Below, in pieces: positions 26,730 to 35,177 of a stretch of DNA of 41,849 bases. The DNA lies in the NCBI RefSeq assembly GCF_000765905.2, contig NZ_JRPL02000019.1:1-41849 (forward strand). Direction: 5' to 3'. Each line of letters begins with the position of its first letter. Positions within the stretch are counted from its first letter, which is position 1. The stretch comes from Helicobacter trogontum. GTDB lineage: Bacteria > Campylobacterota > Campylobacteria > Campylobacterales > Helicobacteraceae. The notes under the pieces are model-generated. The model was not told the origin of the DNA, searched no databases, and worked only from the letters and a program-made list of their open reading frames with translations. A program made the translations under genes and the position numbers.

Positions 26730-27649
26730 ATTGTTGCAATAAATTTTATGCCTTGAATGCCTTCTTTTAAAGAATTAAGAGCTTGTGGAATTGCATCAAA
26801 ATCAATAACTTCAAATTTGGGAAGTAGTAATTTATTTTCTAAAGCTAGAGTATAGAGTTTTGTAGCATTTGAAATCAAATGGCTAAAATCTTTATCATCT
26901 CCATAACTATGAATTGCTCCTAGAGCAATTTCATGAAGACTTGGACAAGTGCTAAAAGCTTCAATATTATTTTTATTGACACGCCCTAAAATTGCCACAA
27001 TATGACCATAGTATTTTAATAAGCCTAGAAGTTCATCTGCCTTTCCTGTTGTGTCAAAAATAACATCAAAGCGAGAAGAGGTAATATCTGCACTATAATC
27101 AAAACAATTTAAAACCCCTTGTTGCAACAATGCTTGATGATGTATTTTGCTAGAAATAGTGGAAACCTTAGCGCCTTGCAAGATGAGTAAAGAAACAAGG
27201 ATTTTTCCAAGCATGCCTCCAGCGCCATTGACTAAAACTTCTTTTCCAAAAATATTTGGAATTTTTTCAATAGCTTGAAAGGCGCTTAATCCAGGGCATG
27301 GCATAGCTGCAGCGAGCAGATTGTTTGTGTGTTGTGTAATCGGAATTAAGGCTTTTGCTTTTACAATAGTGTAGTCTGCAAAACTCCCATCGTGTTTTAA
27401 GTCGCAGTGATAAGCATAGCGTGCACCAATTTGTATTCTAGAATCTTGCGCGCTTATTGCTACTCCCATGCCATCAACACCGATAAAAGTTTGCTCATTT
27501 TTTATTACTTTCCAATCCACAGGGTTAAGGCTTATTGCCTGATTTTTGATTAAAACTTCATCATCATTTAGAGCTCTTAAATCTTTTTGAATAAGGGATA
27601 AAGAGTGATTTTTAAAAACATATCCTTCTAGTATTTGTGGTATTTGCAT
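26726..27649 (-). CDS. Zinc-independent MDR-family oxidoreductase (quinone reductase-like)
   Basis: This 307-residue medium-chain dehydrogenase/reductase has the N-terminal groES-like part with AISLNPVDWKVI and a degenerate FIGVDGMGVAIS. The NAD(P)-binding loop is VLVNGAGGMLGK, and the end SLKEGIQGIKFIATI resembles the GKIVL tail of quinone oxidoreductases. It lacks the clustered cysteines of zinc alcohol dehydrogenases. The substrate is unknown. It stands alone, convergent with dld, and has AAGGAAG before its ATG. Confidence 0.85.
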   Translation of the reverse strand: MQIPQILEGYVFKNHSLSLIQKDLRALNDDEVLIKNQAISLNPVDWKVIKNEQTFIGVDGMGVAISAQDSRIQIGARYAYHCDLKHDGSFADYTIVKAKALIPITQHTNNLLAAAMPCPGLSAFQAIEKIPNIFGKEVLVNGAGGMLGKILVSLLILQGAKVSTISSKIHHQALLQQGVLNCFDYSADITSSRFDVIFDTTGKADELLGLLKYYGHIVAILGRVNKNNIEAFSTCPSLHEIALGAIHSYGDDKDFSHLISNATKLYTLALENKLLLPKFEVIDFDAIPQALNSLKEGIQGIKFIATI

Positions 27650-27783
27650 TTTACTTCCTTATATTTAAAAATAGAGACAATATTATAGTCATTACTTTAT
27701 TGAGTTTCAATACAGAAAAATAGGTTATATACTAACCTAGAGCATAGTTAATAAAATATTAACAAATAAAAAAATACTTAGGA

Positions 27784-27789
27784 TATAAT
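27784..27789 (+). promoter_or_regulatory. -10 element ahead of the lipocalin gene
   Basis: A TATAAT hexamer lies 32 bases before the start, with no clear -35 hexamer. The spacing leaves a short leader containing AAGGAGGAA. Confidence 0.5.
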
Positions 27790-27820
27790 GTCCCTATTCA
27801 AAAAATAAGGAGGAATTAAA

Positions 27821-28273
27821 ATGCTTGAGATGATGGGTAATATTGCTTTAGACAAATATATGGGTGAATGGTTTGAGATGGCTAGAAAACCAGCATTTTT
27901 CCAAGAATCTTGCAAAAGTTCAAAGGCAAAATATGAGTTAATCTATGAGGGCAAAACCCCAATTGTAAAAGTTACAAACAGCTGCATTAAAAAAGATGGA
28001 GTAGTATCTAAAATTGATGGTAAGGCTAAGATTAAGGGCCCTAGAGCATTAGCGGTGCGATTTAATTTCTTTATGAATGTGTTTAATTCAATAAATTATG
28101 AAGTAATTTTTGTGGATGAAGATTATCAAGTTGCAATTGTAGGTAGCCCAAATAAAAAATATTTGTGGATTCTCTCAAGAGAAAAGCTTCCTAAAGAAGA
28201 GATAGAAAAATTCCTTGAAATTGCTAAAGAAAGAGGTTTTGATACTAGTGATGTGATTTTTGATGAATGGTAA
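27821..28273 (+). CDS. Lipocalin (Blc-like), without signal peptide
   Basis: This 150-residue lipocalin has the first-strand signature as DKYMGEWFEMARKPAFFQ (GxW motif), then YEVIFVDEDYQVAIVGSPNKKYLWILSRE, which is the Blc-type second and third signature block. Such beta-barrels carry fatty acids or lysophospholipids. Most bacterial Blc proteins are outer-membrane lipoproteins, but this one begins MLEMMGNIALDKY with no signal or lipobox, so a cytoplasmic protein or a misplaced start should be considered. AAGGAGGAATT before the ATG supports this start. A hairpin terminator follows. Confidence 0.88.
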   Translation: MLEMMGNIALDKYMGEWFEMARKPAFFQESCKSSKAKYELIYEGKTPIVKVTNSCIKKDGVVSKIDGKAKIKGPRALAVRFNFFMNVFNSINYEVIFVDEDYQVAIVGSPNKKYLWILSREKLPKEEIEKFLEIAKERGFDTSDVIFDEW

Positions 28274-28293
28274 AAAATCTCTTTGCCAAAGAA

Positions 28294-28313
28294 AAAAGAG
28301 GATAGCCTCTTTT
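28294..28313 (+). terminator. Terminator after the lipocalin gene
   Basis: AAAAGAGG and CCTCTTTT form an eight-pair stem with an ATAG loop, ending in T residues, about 20 bases past the stop. Confidence 0.7.
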
Positions 28314-28462
28314 ACTTGCTTAGAATCTATGCAGATAATTCAAAAAATATTTTCTTTAAGTATTTGTCGAATTAATAAATTCTGCAAAAATTGCAAAATA
28401 AAATCAAAAAACTTGTAAAAAATTATATAATCTTTTTTACAGAGATTTTTATAAGGTTTTTT

Positions 28463-28783
28463 ATGAGTAATAAGATAGTAGGAATGTATCATTTTCCACA
28501 GGATTTGAAAAAGTTCAAAGATATTCCCTTGTTTTTGGGAGAGCATATTGCTTTTGCAGCCTATAAGCAAGAGAAGACTTATGCTTCAAGAGTGCATGTG
28601 CAAATGCATTCTTTTATACTTATTCAAGAGGGAAGTAAGATCTTGCACACTAAAAATGGCGATGTAAAAATTTCTGCAGGTGAAGGGTTGTTTTTGAAAG
28701 CAGATCATTACACGCTAAGTAATATTATCGCGGATAATGCGCCCTATCAGGCTATTTTGCTTTTTTTGATAATACGGCTTTGA
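28463..28783 (+). pseudogene. AraC-family regulator, N-terminal part (frame lost at T7)
   Basis: The frame starts MSNKIVGMYHFPQDLKKF, with TAAGG upstream, and shows the cupin-like sensing domain of an AraC regulator: VHVQMHSFILIQEGSKIL, then DVKISAGEGLFLKADHYTL. After the T7 tract at 28761-28767 it reads LIIRL and stops at 28783. Adding one T gives LLFFDNTALIEFIAKYK and joins directly to the DNA-binding half at 28780-29439, for a protein of about 325 residues. The off state could be phase variation, permanent loss or a sequencing error. Confidence 0.7.
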
Positions 28784-29439
28784 TAGAATTTATTGCAAAA
28801 TATAAAAATAAGCTTAAACAATTACCCACAAATCAAAAAAATATCGTTCAAGATTCTGTTTTTAAAGATTCTCATGAAATCTTTAGGCTTTGGGCTACAC
28901 CGACACTATCAAGCATTGTTTCAAGCTTTGATTTATATATTCATAGTTTTATCAAGAGCCATGGAGAAAGGAGTAATATTTTACATAATAAGTCTTATGA
29001 TTTTGCCTTATTGCCGCTAATTACGCATAAATTTGAAGAATTATTTCTCTATCTTAGTATGGAATATAGCGAGATTTTTAACGCATTTTTGCAAAGCATT
29101 TTGAGAGAATGTAATCTCAATTTGGATATTGCACTATCTTTGTGTCAAAGGGATTTTATCAATGTTAATGAAATGGCGGAATTAGCTAATACCGATCAGG
29201 CAAGTTTTAGCCGTAAATTTAAACAGGCATTTGGTCTAAGTCCTAAAAGTTGGCTAGATGAAAAGCGATTTGAAAAGGCTATTGCACTTTTACAAGATTC
29301 TAATAAGAATATTCAAGAGATTTGTGCTGAATGTGGCTTTAGCTCTACATCTTGGTTTATTGAGCGATTTAAAAAGCGTTTTAATCAAACACCAAAGCAA
29401 TATCAAAAATCTAAGTTTTTTGCAAATATTACGCTCTAG
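28780..29439 (+). pseudogene. AraC-family regulator, C-terminal DNA-binding part
   Basis: This frame carries the two helix-turn-helix units of AraC: VNEMAELANTDQASFSRKFK and IQEICAECGFSSTSWFIERF, ending RFNQTPKQYQK. The domain occupies the last 100 residues. The only start is a TTG overlapping the upstream stop, with no ribosome site, so it is probably translated only when the T7 tract changes length. The neighbour downstream is the beta-propeller protein gene, a likely target by position. Confidence 0.75.
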
Positions 29440-29499
29440 TGTCCAAATATATTTTTTTAAAAATCAAAAAACTTATATTTTTTATCATAAAAATTACAC

Positions 29500-29525
29500 A
29501 AAAAAAATTCTTTTTTTTCTACAAT
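29500..29525 (+). promoter_or_regulatory. Promoter with A8 and T8 tracts ahead of the beta-propeller gene
   Basis: A8 (29500-29507), then T8 (29511-29518), then a TACAAT -10 element (29520-29525), 46 bases before the ATG. A T-rich region just upstream of -10 is typical here. Length changes in T8 would alter the promoter geometry. Confidence 0.5.
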
Positions 29526-29571
29526 ACTCCCAAGCAAGTAAAATTGCAAAATTAATTTTTAGGGGAAAAAT

Positions 29572-30429
29572 ATGTTGAAAAAAACTTTTGTTTCAGCGGC
29601 ACTTTGTCTAGGTTTGGCAGGTGTAGTATCAGTTTTGAGTGCAAAAGATCTCAAAGGCTTTTCTCATCCAGAAAGTGTTCATGGGAGCAAAAATGTTGTG
29701 TTTGTAAGCAATGTGGGTGAGCAATTAGAGCCTTTAGCAAAAGATAATGATGGCTTTATCTCAAAGCTTGATAAAGATGGCAATGTGCTCGCAAAAGACT
29801 TTATCAAAAATCTTGATGCACCAAAGGGTATGAATAGCATTGGAAATACGCTTTATGTTGTAGATATTGACAAGCTTAAGGGCTTTGATATGGATAGCGG
29901 CAAGGAAGTATTAAATATTGATGTAAAAGGTGCAGTCTTTTTAAATGCAATTGAAGTTTTGGATAATAAGACTTTGTTAGTAAGTGATACTGGCACAGGT
30001 ATTATTCACAAAATTGATCTTGCAAACAAAAAGTATGAAACTTTTGTAAAGCTAGATTCTAAATTTGGTGGTCCTAATGGTTTATTGATTGATAAGAAAA
30101 ACAATCGCGTAATCACGGTAGGTTATGATCCAATGGGCAAAGGTAAGGGAAGTATCGTGGCAATTGATTTGAAAAGTAAGCAAATCAAGGCTTTAAGTAA
30201 GCCACTTGGCGCATTAGATGGTATTGTTTTGGCAAAAAATGGCGACTTGCTAGTAAGTGATTGGGGTGAAAATCTCCAAGGTGTTATCTATCGCATCGAT
30301 AGTAAAGGCAATATCACTAAGTTAAAGATGGGTGCTATCGGTGGTCCTGCTGATATGTTTAGCGATGGTAAAAGCCTTTGGATACCTGCAATGGCTGAAA
30401 ACAAGGTAATTAAAATCGATTTACCTTAA
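29572..30429 (+). CDS. Exported SMP-30/NHL-like beta-propeller protein
   Basis: The 285-residue protein has a signal peptide (MLKKTFVSAALCLGLAG to about VLSA) and a mature six-bladed propeller. Repeated blade motifs include GFISKLDKDGNVLAK, KGMNSIGNTLYVVD, LVSDTGTGIIHKIDL, GPNGLLIDKKNNRVITVGYD and NGDLLVSDWGENLQGVIYRID. It resembles SMP-30/gluconolactonase-fold proteins of the periplasm. Lactonase activity is possible but the metal ligands cannot be assigned with confidence. A GGGGAAAAAT leader gives the ribosome site. The AraC gene upstream may control it. Confidence 0.8.
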   Translation: MLKKTFVSAALCLGLAGVVSVLSAKDLKGFSHPESVHGSKNVVFVSNVGEQLEPLAKDNDGFISKLDKDGNVLAKDFIKNLDAPKGMNSIGNTLYVVDIDKLKGFDMDSGKEVLNIDVKGAVFLNAIEVLDNKTLLVSDTGTGIIHKIDLANKKYETFVKLDSKFGGPNGLLIDKKNNRVITVGYDPMGKGKGSIVAIDLKSKQIKALSKPLGALDGIVLAKNGDLLVSDWGENLQGVIYRIDSKGNITKLKMGAIGGPADMFSDGKSLWIPAMAENKVIKIDLP

Positions 30430-30999
30430 TTTATCATTGCCCTAAAGGTTAGGGCAAAATTAGTTACTTGTGAAATTCATTTAAAATTGTAAAATTCTTG
30501 GAGGGGGCTCTTTTTATTTTACCAATTCTTTTGATTCTTATTGTTTTGTAATTCTTACTTTCCAGCATGTGATGTTTTATTTAGATATTTCTTAAAATGA
30601 TTTGATGATTCTATAATATTGCATATATGGTGTAATATTGTTGTGGTATTTAAGCAACAATACATAAGATTTTTATCATACTAGCCAGTTTTTTAAGACA
30701 AATCTTTTTCGCCATTCTTCTTTAATTATTGATATTTGCTTTTAGAATTAGTGTTTTCTGTATCAGTCAAATTTTCATGAAAGCCTATAGGTAAATTACT
30801 GAGAAAACTATAATTTTATTAGGTAAGTTGAGTTAGATTTAGGATGTAGTGACATTTTATAAGATTTGAGAAACACTTATTGCATTTCCCAAACTGAAAT
30901 AAGCATGAACTCACTTATTTCGCATATGTGTGTAAATAACTTTGTTCATAATGCGGAGAGATTATAACATATTAATAAACTTCATATGTTATTTTTTCT
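30430..30999. other. 570-base gap with no supported gene
   Basis: The stretch is AT-rich. It holds a weak inverted repeat, GAAATAAG (30896-30903) with CTTATTTC (30914-30921), and on the minus strand a short open piece ending ENLTDTENTNSKSKYQ near 30715 that cannot be attached to any gene. Confidence 0.4.
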
Positions 31000-31515
31000 T
31001 CAAGTTTTTTTTAGAATATCAATATTTTTCCATTCGACAAACCAATTTTTTTGTTTTAATGAAAAATTAATAATATTGCTGCAATCATCTTTATTTTTAT
31101 ATATAAATGATGCTATCTCTCTTTTAAAATTTATATCAAGAAATGGGCAAGAAAGTGTGTCCATGATTAGCAATAGCAATTCAGTATCTTTTATGTCTTT
31201 TGAATTAATAGTTTTGCATTTATCTGTAATTTTTTCTTGTATATATTTTTTTATATTGTTATATTCAAAATCGTTCTCAATATAATAAAGTAATACCACG
31301 ATATCAAAATAATTCATCTCATTATTTAAAAAAAAATTTCTAATTCGTAGTTATTTAGTTTTATGTATTTTTTTTATTTCTCTTAGATTAATTAGCAAGT
31401 ATAGGTTTTCGTTTCTTGTATATTTTTTAGAACTATTTTTCTTTAGAGTATGATAAATTTCATCAAAAATAGTTTTGTAAAATTTATTTGTTTGCAGAGG
31501 TCTAAAATATAGATA
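31000..31515 (-). pseudogene. 5'-truncated remnant of an unknown helical protein
   Basis: On the minus strand one frame is open from about 31515 to the stop at 31000-31002, apart from a single TAA about 12 codons before the ATG at 31317. Upstream it reads TNKFYKTIFDEIYHTLKK and NENLYLLINLREIKKIHK; downstream NYFDIVVLLYYIENDFEY, DTELLLLIMDTLSC and NWFVEWKNIDILKK. Continuous sense across the TAA, with stops further upstream, suggests the C-terminal end of a larger gene. The helical pattern faintly recalls the C-terminal part of reverse-transcriptase-type defence proteins, but I cannot support that. Confidence 0.5.
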
Positions 31516-31965
31516 TCATTGCTTAAGATTTTATTATGGTGAATGATGTGATGGAATTTAATTTTATGTTTAAAGCATCATTACCTCTTTTTGCTCACAT
31601 GATAATAAATGCAACTATTCTTATACACTATGGGTGATAGTAAACTTATGTGCTACAATGTGTGTTAATAGGTTATTACTACTAATATAGAGCTCCTTAA
31701 TGCTTATTTAAAGCGCAAGGGTGTATATTTTTTACTTTTTCCACATTACTGCATTGCAGTAATTACTTATTAAGCTGCAAAGAGATTGTGATTTATTGAA
31801 TTTAAATAAGCTTATTTTTTATTCAAAATATCATACTATGGATTTTTACATTTTTTAAACATGACAATATCTCTAAGGCCATGCCTCTCATGGTGTAATG
31901 CGGGCTATTGTATTATTTATGTGGGGTATAGACGTTTGATGTCAAGAAGAAGTGTGTAATTATAA
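31516..31965. other. 450-base gap, no gene recognised
   Basis: Stops occur in all frames. The only structure noted is the perfect palindrome at 31745-31763. Confidence 0.45.
31745..31763. repeat. 19-base perfect palindrome
   Basis: ATTACTGCA and TGCAGTAAT flank one central T. It could be an operator, but no gene starts close by; feoA reads away, ending at 31966. Confidence 0.5.
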
Positions 31966-32196
31966 TCATTCAACCTTTTCTATTTCAATCAATGCTGCCT
32001 CGCTTTTTCGCAATGCAACTTGTGCACCATTTACATATACGCTATAAGTGTGTTGCCACATTGACACATATCCAAGTCGCACAAAAGCTCCCTCACAGAT
32101 ACCTAGAGAGTGAAGTCTTTGTATCAGAAGATTCTGCATACCACGTACAGATCTCACTTTATAAGTCTCATTGTGTCGCATATCAAGCAAAGTCAT
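31966..32196 (-). CDS. feoA: FeoA-type ferrous iron transport accessory protein
   Basis: This 76-residue SH3-like protein has the FeoA pattern: VRSVRGMQNLLIQRLHSLGI, then EGAFVRLGYVSMWQHTYSVY and ALRKSEAALIEIE. FeoA supports FeoB in ferrous iron uptake. No feoB is adjacent, so it is solitary here. I take the ATG at 32196, with GGTGG upstream, over a TTG one codon earlier. It is divergent from hisC with 150 bases between. Confidence 0.88.
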   Translation of the reverse strand: MTLLDMRHNETYKVRSVRGMQNLLIQRLHSLGICEGAFVRLGYVSMWQHTYSVYVNGAQVALRKSEAALIEIEKVE

Positions 32197-32278
32197 CAAA
32201 CACCACCATATAACGTCTATTCCAAAAATGAAAAAGTACTCAAAATGGTAACATAAAATTATAAATTCGCAATCTTTA

Positions 32279-32287
32279 TGCTACAAT
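32279..32287 (+). promoter_or_regulatory. Extended -10 promoter for the hisC-fliF-fliG-fliH run
   Basis: TGCTACAAT (TGn plus TACAAT) lies about 60 bases before the hisC ATG. The next four genes are tightly spaced, so this promoter may serve them all. No sigma-54 or sigma-28 promoter was noticed ahead of fliF. Confidence 0.5.
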
Positions 32288-32346
32288 TTGCTCCTAAGAT
32301 TTGTAGTGAACAATATTTTAAAAAGCAATTTATTGAGGAAATATCC

Positions 32347-33447
32347 ATGAAATTTCACCAGCATATCTCTGCTTTGCCTACCTATGAAGTTGGAAAACCA
32401 TTAGAGCTCGTTATGCGTGATTACAATATTGAGCCGCAAAATATTATCAAGCTTGGCAGTAATGAAAATCCATTAGGCACATCGCCACTTGCAAAGAAAG
32501 CAATCATTGAAAATGCAAACAATGCATATGTGTATCCTGATGATTCTTATTATGAGTTGAAGGAATCTCTCGCAAAGAGATATAATATCCAAAGCAACCA
32601 AATTATTATTGGAAGTGGTAGTGATCAGATAATTGAGTTTTGTATCCATGCAATTTGCGATAAAGATACCAAGGTACTTATGGCAAAAACAACTTTTGCT
32701 ATGTATGCCATCTATGCAAAACATTGCAATACTACTATTTTACGCACAGATGATTTTTTTCATAATCTAGATTCTATGCTGCAGTATTATGAAAAGTATA
32801 AACCTAGCATAATTTTTTTATGTACGCCAAATAATCCTCTTGGCGAAGCATTACGTAGAGATGAGGTGCTCGAGTTTTTGGGAAAGATTGGCAAGGAATG
32901 TTTGGTAGTGCTAGATTGTGCTTACATGGAATACTGTGCCTATAGAGATTCTGATTATGCGATTACCCCTAAAGATATTATAGGCTTCTCAAATGTGATT
33001 TATTTGGGGACATTTTCTAAAATATATGGACTAGGTGGTATGCGTGTTGGATATGGTATTGCAAATACTGATATAATTAACACACTAAGTAAGATAAGAC
33101 CACCTTTTAATATTACGACGCTCAGTCTCAAGGCGGCAAATGCAAGTTTGCTTGATGAGCAGTTTTTACTAGATTCTGCGGCAAACAACTTTAAAGAGAT
33201 GGAAAAGTATAAAAATTTTGCGAGGCAGTATGGAATCGAGATGCTAGAATCTTATGCAAATTTTATCACTTTTATATTGCATAATAAGTTAAATTCCACT
33301 AAAATAAGCAACTCATTGTTACAACAGGGAATTGTTGTGCGAGATTTGGCGAGTTATGGGCTTAATGCTATACGAATCACCATTGGAATCCCACAGCAAA
33401 ATGACATTGTTATACAAAAACTAATAGATATACTGCAAGAATTATGA
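32347..33447 (+). CDS. hisC: Histidinol-phosphate aminotransferase
   Basis: HisC converts imidazole acetol phosphate to histidinol phosphate using PLP. I start at the ATG at 32347, with GAGGAAATATCC upstream, giving 366 residues; an earlier in-frame ATG at 32278 would overlap the promoter. Landmarks are IKLGSNENPLGTSP, IIGSGSDQIIEF, FLCTPNNPLGEAL and the PLP lysine K225 in GTFSKIYGLGGMRVGYG. The fliF start lies 21 bases downstream; hisC just before fliF is the arrangement seen in Campylobacter and other Helicobacter. Confidence 0.95.
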   Translation: MKFHQHISALPTYEVGKPLELVMRDYNIEPQNIIKLGSNENPLGTSPLAKKAIIENANNAYVYPDDSYYELKESLAKRYNIQSNQIIIGSGSDQIIEFCIHAICDKDTKVLMAKTTFAMYAIYAKHCNTTILRTDDFFHNLDSMLQYYEKYKPSIIFLCTPNNPLGEALRRDEVLEFLGKIGKECLVVLDCAYMEYCAYRDSDYAITPKDIIGFSNVIYLGTFSKIYGLGGMRVGYGIANTDIINTLSKIRPPFNITTLSLKAANASLLDEQFLLDSAANNFKEMEKYKNFARQYGIEMLESYANFITFILHNKLNSTKISNSLLQQGIVVRDLASYGLNAIRITIGIPQQNDIVIQKLIDILQEL

Positions 33448-33468
33448 GTATTCTAAGGAAGGTGAATT

Positions 33469-35160
33469 TTGGATTTTAAAGCGATATTTACGCAGTTGCA
33501 GAATTTGATTAAAAAGTTAAATCGAAAACAGCAAATCGTTATTCTTGTAACTGTTATTGTTGTTGTTGCCTTTCTATCATATCTTATCGTATCTTCTCTA
33601 GGTTCGAAGAAGGGGAGCAACGTTGATGGTTTTGGGATTCTTTTTGCGGCTGAGAATCCTTCAGATGCAGGATCTGCGATAAATTATCTTAAACAGCAAA
33701 ATATTCCTTATAAAATGATTAACGAAAATACCATCGCGGTGCCACAAGATCAAGTTTTTGTTTTGCGAAATGAGCTTGCTGCACAAGGGATTATAAAAGG
33801 TAGAGTTGATTATGATATTTTCAATGAAAATAGCTTTGGTGTAACACAAAGTGAGTTTGATGTTAAAAAGTTGCGTGCGATCAAGGGGCAGCTTGAAAAG
33901 ACATTAATGGCGTTGGCTCCTATACAAGACGCAAGGGTAGAAATTGCAGAACCAAAGGATGATGTATTTGTAAAAACTCGTGCTGTGCCTAGTGCAAGTG
34001 TCGCATTAACGCTTAGAGATGGAATGACATTAACGCAAAATCAGATTTTTGGCATTCAGAATCTTATTGCCAATTCATTTAATGGGCTTAAACCAGAAAA
34101 TGTAATTATGGTGGATCAATATGGCAACCCACTAAACAAGCGTGATGAGGCAACAATTGAGAATGAACAAGCATTTAAAAACTTTGCTTATAAGGTGCAG
34201 GCTGAACAAGAAATCGCAAATAAGATAAGACAATCTCTAAGCCGACTTGCCGGTGGCACAGATAGGATGACTGTCAGTGTGAATCTAGATTATGATTTTG
34301 GGAAACAAGAAAGTACAGAAGAGATCTATAGCAAGGAACCCGCTATTGCAAGTGAAACGGGTAAAGAGATAAAGAGAAAGGGGCGTGCACCAAAGGATCC
34401 AGGTGGCGTTCCGGGTGTTATAAACAACATTGCTGAGGTTAAGGATTTAGATTCCAATAATCAAGAAGAGTATGAAGAGAGTCAGTTTGTCAAAAACTAT
34501 ATACCAGATAAGAAAACAACGACTATGCGATTACAGACACCACAACTTAAGCGTATGACTGTTGGGGTTGTGATTGATGGTACATATACCGAGGAAACAA
34601 ACGAAGAAACAGGCTTTATCACAATGAAGTATACGCCACGAAGTGCAGAAGAGCTTGCAGAAATTAAAAAAATTGTTGAAGCAAGCTCTGGTTACGATGA
34701 AAGTCGTAATGATATTGTGAGTGTTATCGCTGGACAGCTTAATGCTGTAGGTTCTGGCACACCACCGTTAACAAATTTTGAAAAAGTTGCTCAAGCAGTT
34801 GAGAAATATCTTGGCCCTTTTATGCCACTGTTGCGTTATGTGCTTGTTGTTATTGTGCTGTTTTTCTTCTACAAGAAAGTTATTGCACCATTTGCAGAAC
34901 GCATGCTTGAAGTCCATGAAGAAGAGGAAACAGAAAAACAGCCATTGTTTGATTTTGATGATGATGATGACACTCTAAATAGAGCCAATGAAATGCGTAA
35001 GAGAGTGGAAGAACAGCTTGGTATTGGTAGCGGGTTTAATGAAGATGCTGTAAAATATGATGTGCTATTAGAAAAAATCAAAGAAGCAGTGAGAACGAAA
35101 CCAGACGAGATAGCAGGTCTATTTCAGGCACTTATACGCGATGAAATAGAAATGAAATAG
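33469..35160 (+). CDS. fliF: Flagellar MS-ring protein FliF
   Basis: FliF forms the inner-membrane MS ring and part of the rod base. The 563 residues contain an N-terminal membrane helix (about residues 23-42), ring-building domains starting GFGILFAAENPSDAGSAINYL, the long acidic periplasmic loop near residues 280-350, a second membrane helix (about 452-472) and a cytoplasmic tail that binds FliG. The start is TTG, with AAGGAAGGTG upstream. An acidic DFDDDDDT stretch precedes the tail. fliG starts 17 bases later. Confidence 0.96.
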   Translation: MDFKAIFTQLQNLIKKLNRKQQIVILVTVIVVVAFLSYLIVSSLGSKKGSNVDGFGILFAAENPSDAGSAINYLKQQNIPYKMINENTIAVPQDQVFVLRNELAAQGIIKGRVDYDIFNENSFGVTQSEFDVKKLRAIKGQLEKTLMALAPIQDARVEIAEPKDDVFVKTRAVPSASVALTLRDGMTLTQNQIFGIQNLIANSFNGLKPENVIMVDQYGNPLNKRDEATIENEQAFKNFAYKVQAEQEIANKIRQSLSRLAGGTDRMTVSVNLDYDFGKQESTEEIYSKEPAIASETGKEIKRKGRAPKDPGGVPGVINNIAEVKDLDSNNQEEYEESQFVKNYIPDKKTTTMRLQTPQLKRMTVGVVIDGTYTEETNEETGFITMKYTPRSAEELAEIKKIVEASSGYDESRNDIVSVIAGQLNAVGSGTPPLTNFEKVAQAVEKYLGPFMPLLRYVLVVIVLFFFYKKVIAPFAERMLEVHEEEETEKQPLFDFDDDDDTLNRANEMRKRVEEQLGIGSGFNEDAVKYDVLLEKIKEAVRTKPDEIAGLFQALIRDEIEMK

Positions 35161-35177
35161 AATAAGAGGGACAAAAG

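Noticed and set aside
28340-28570. Minus-strand frame overlapping the start of the AraC gene
   Set aside because: It overlaps the clear AraC sensing domain and has no family features.
30986-31285. Plus-strand hydrophobic frame opposite the minus-strand remnant
   Set aside because: It lacks a ribosome site, is phenylalanine- and serine-rich as expected of an antisense AT-rich frame, and overlaps the better-supported minus-strand frame.
31745-31763. Palindrome as a dif site for the nearby XerH
   Set aside because: It lacks the 11-6-11 dif layout and is a perfect 9+1+9 dyad; I cannot match it to difH.
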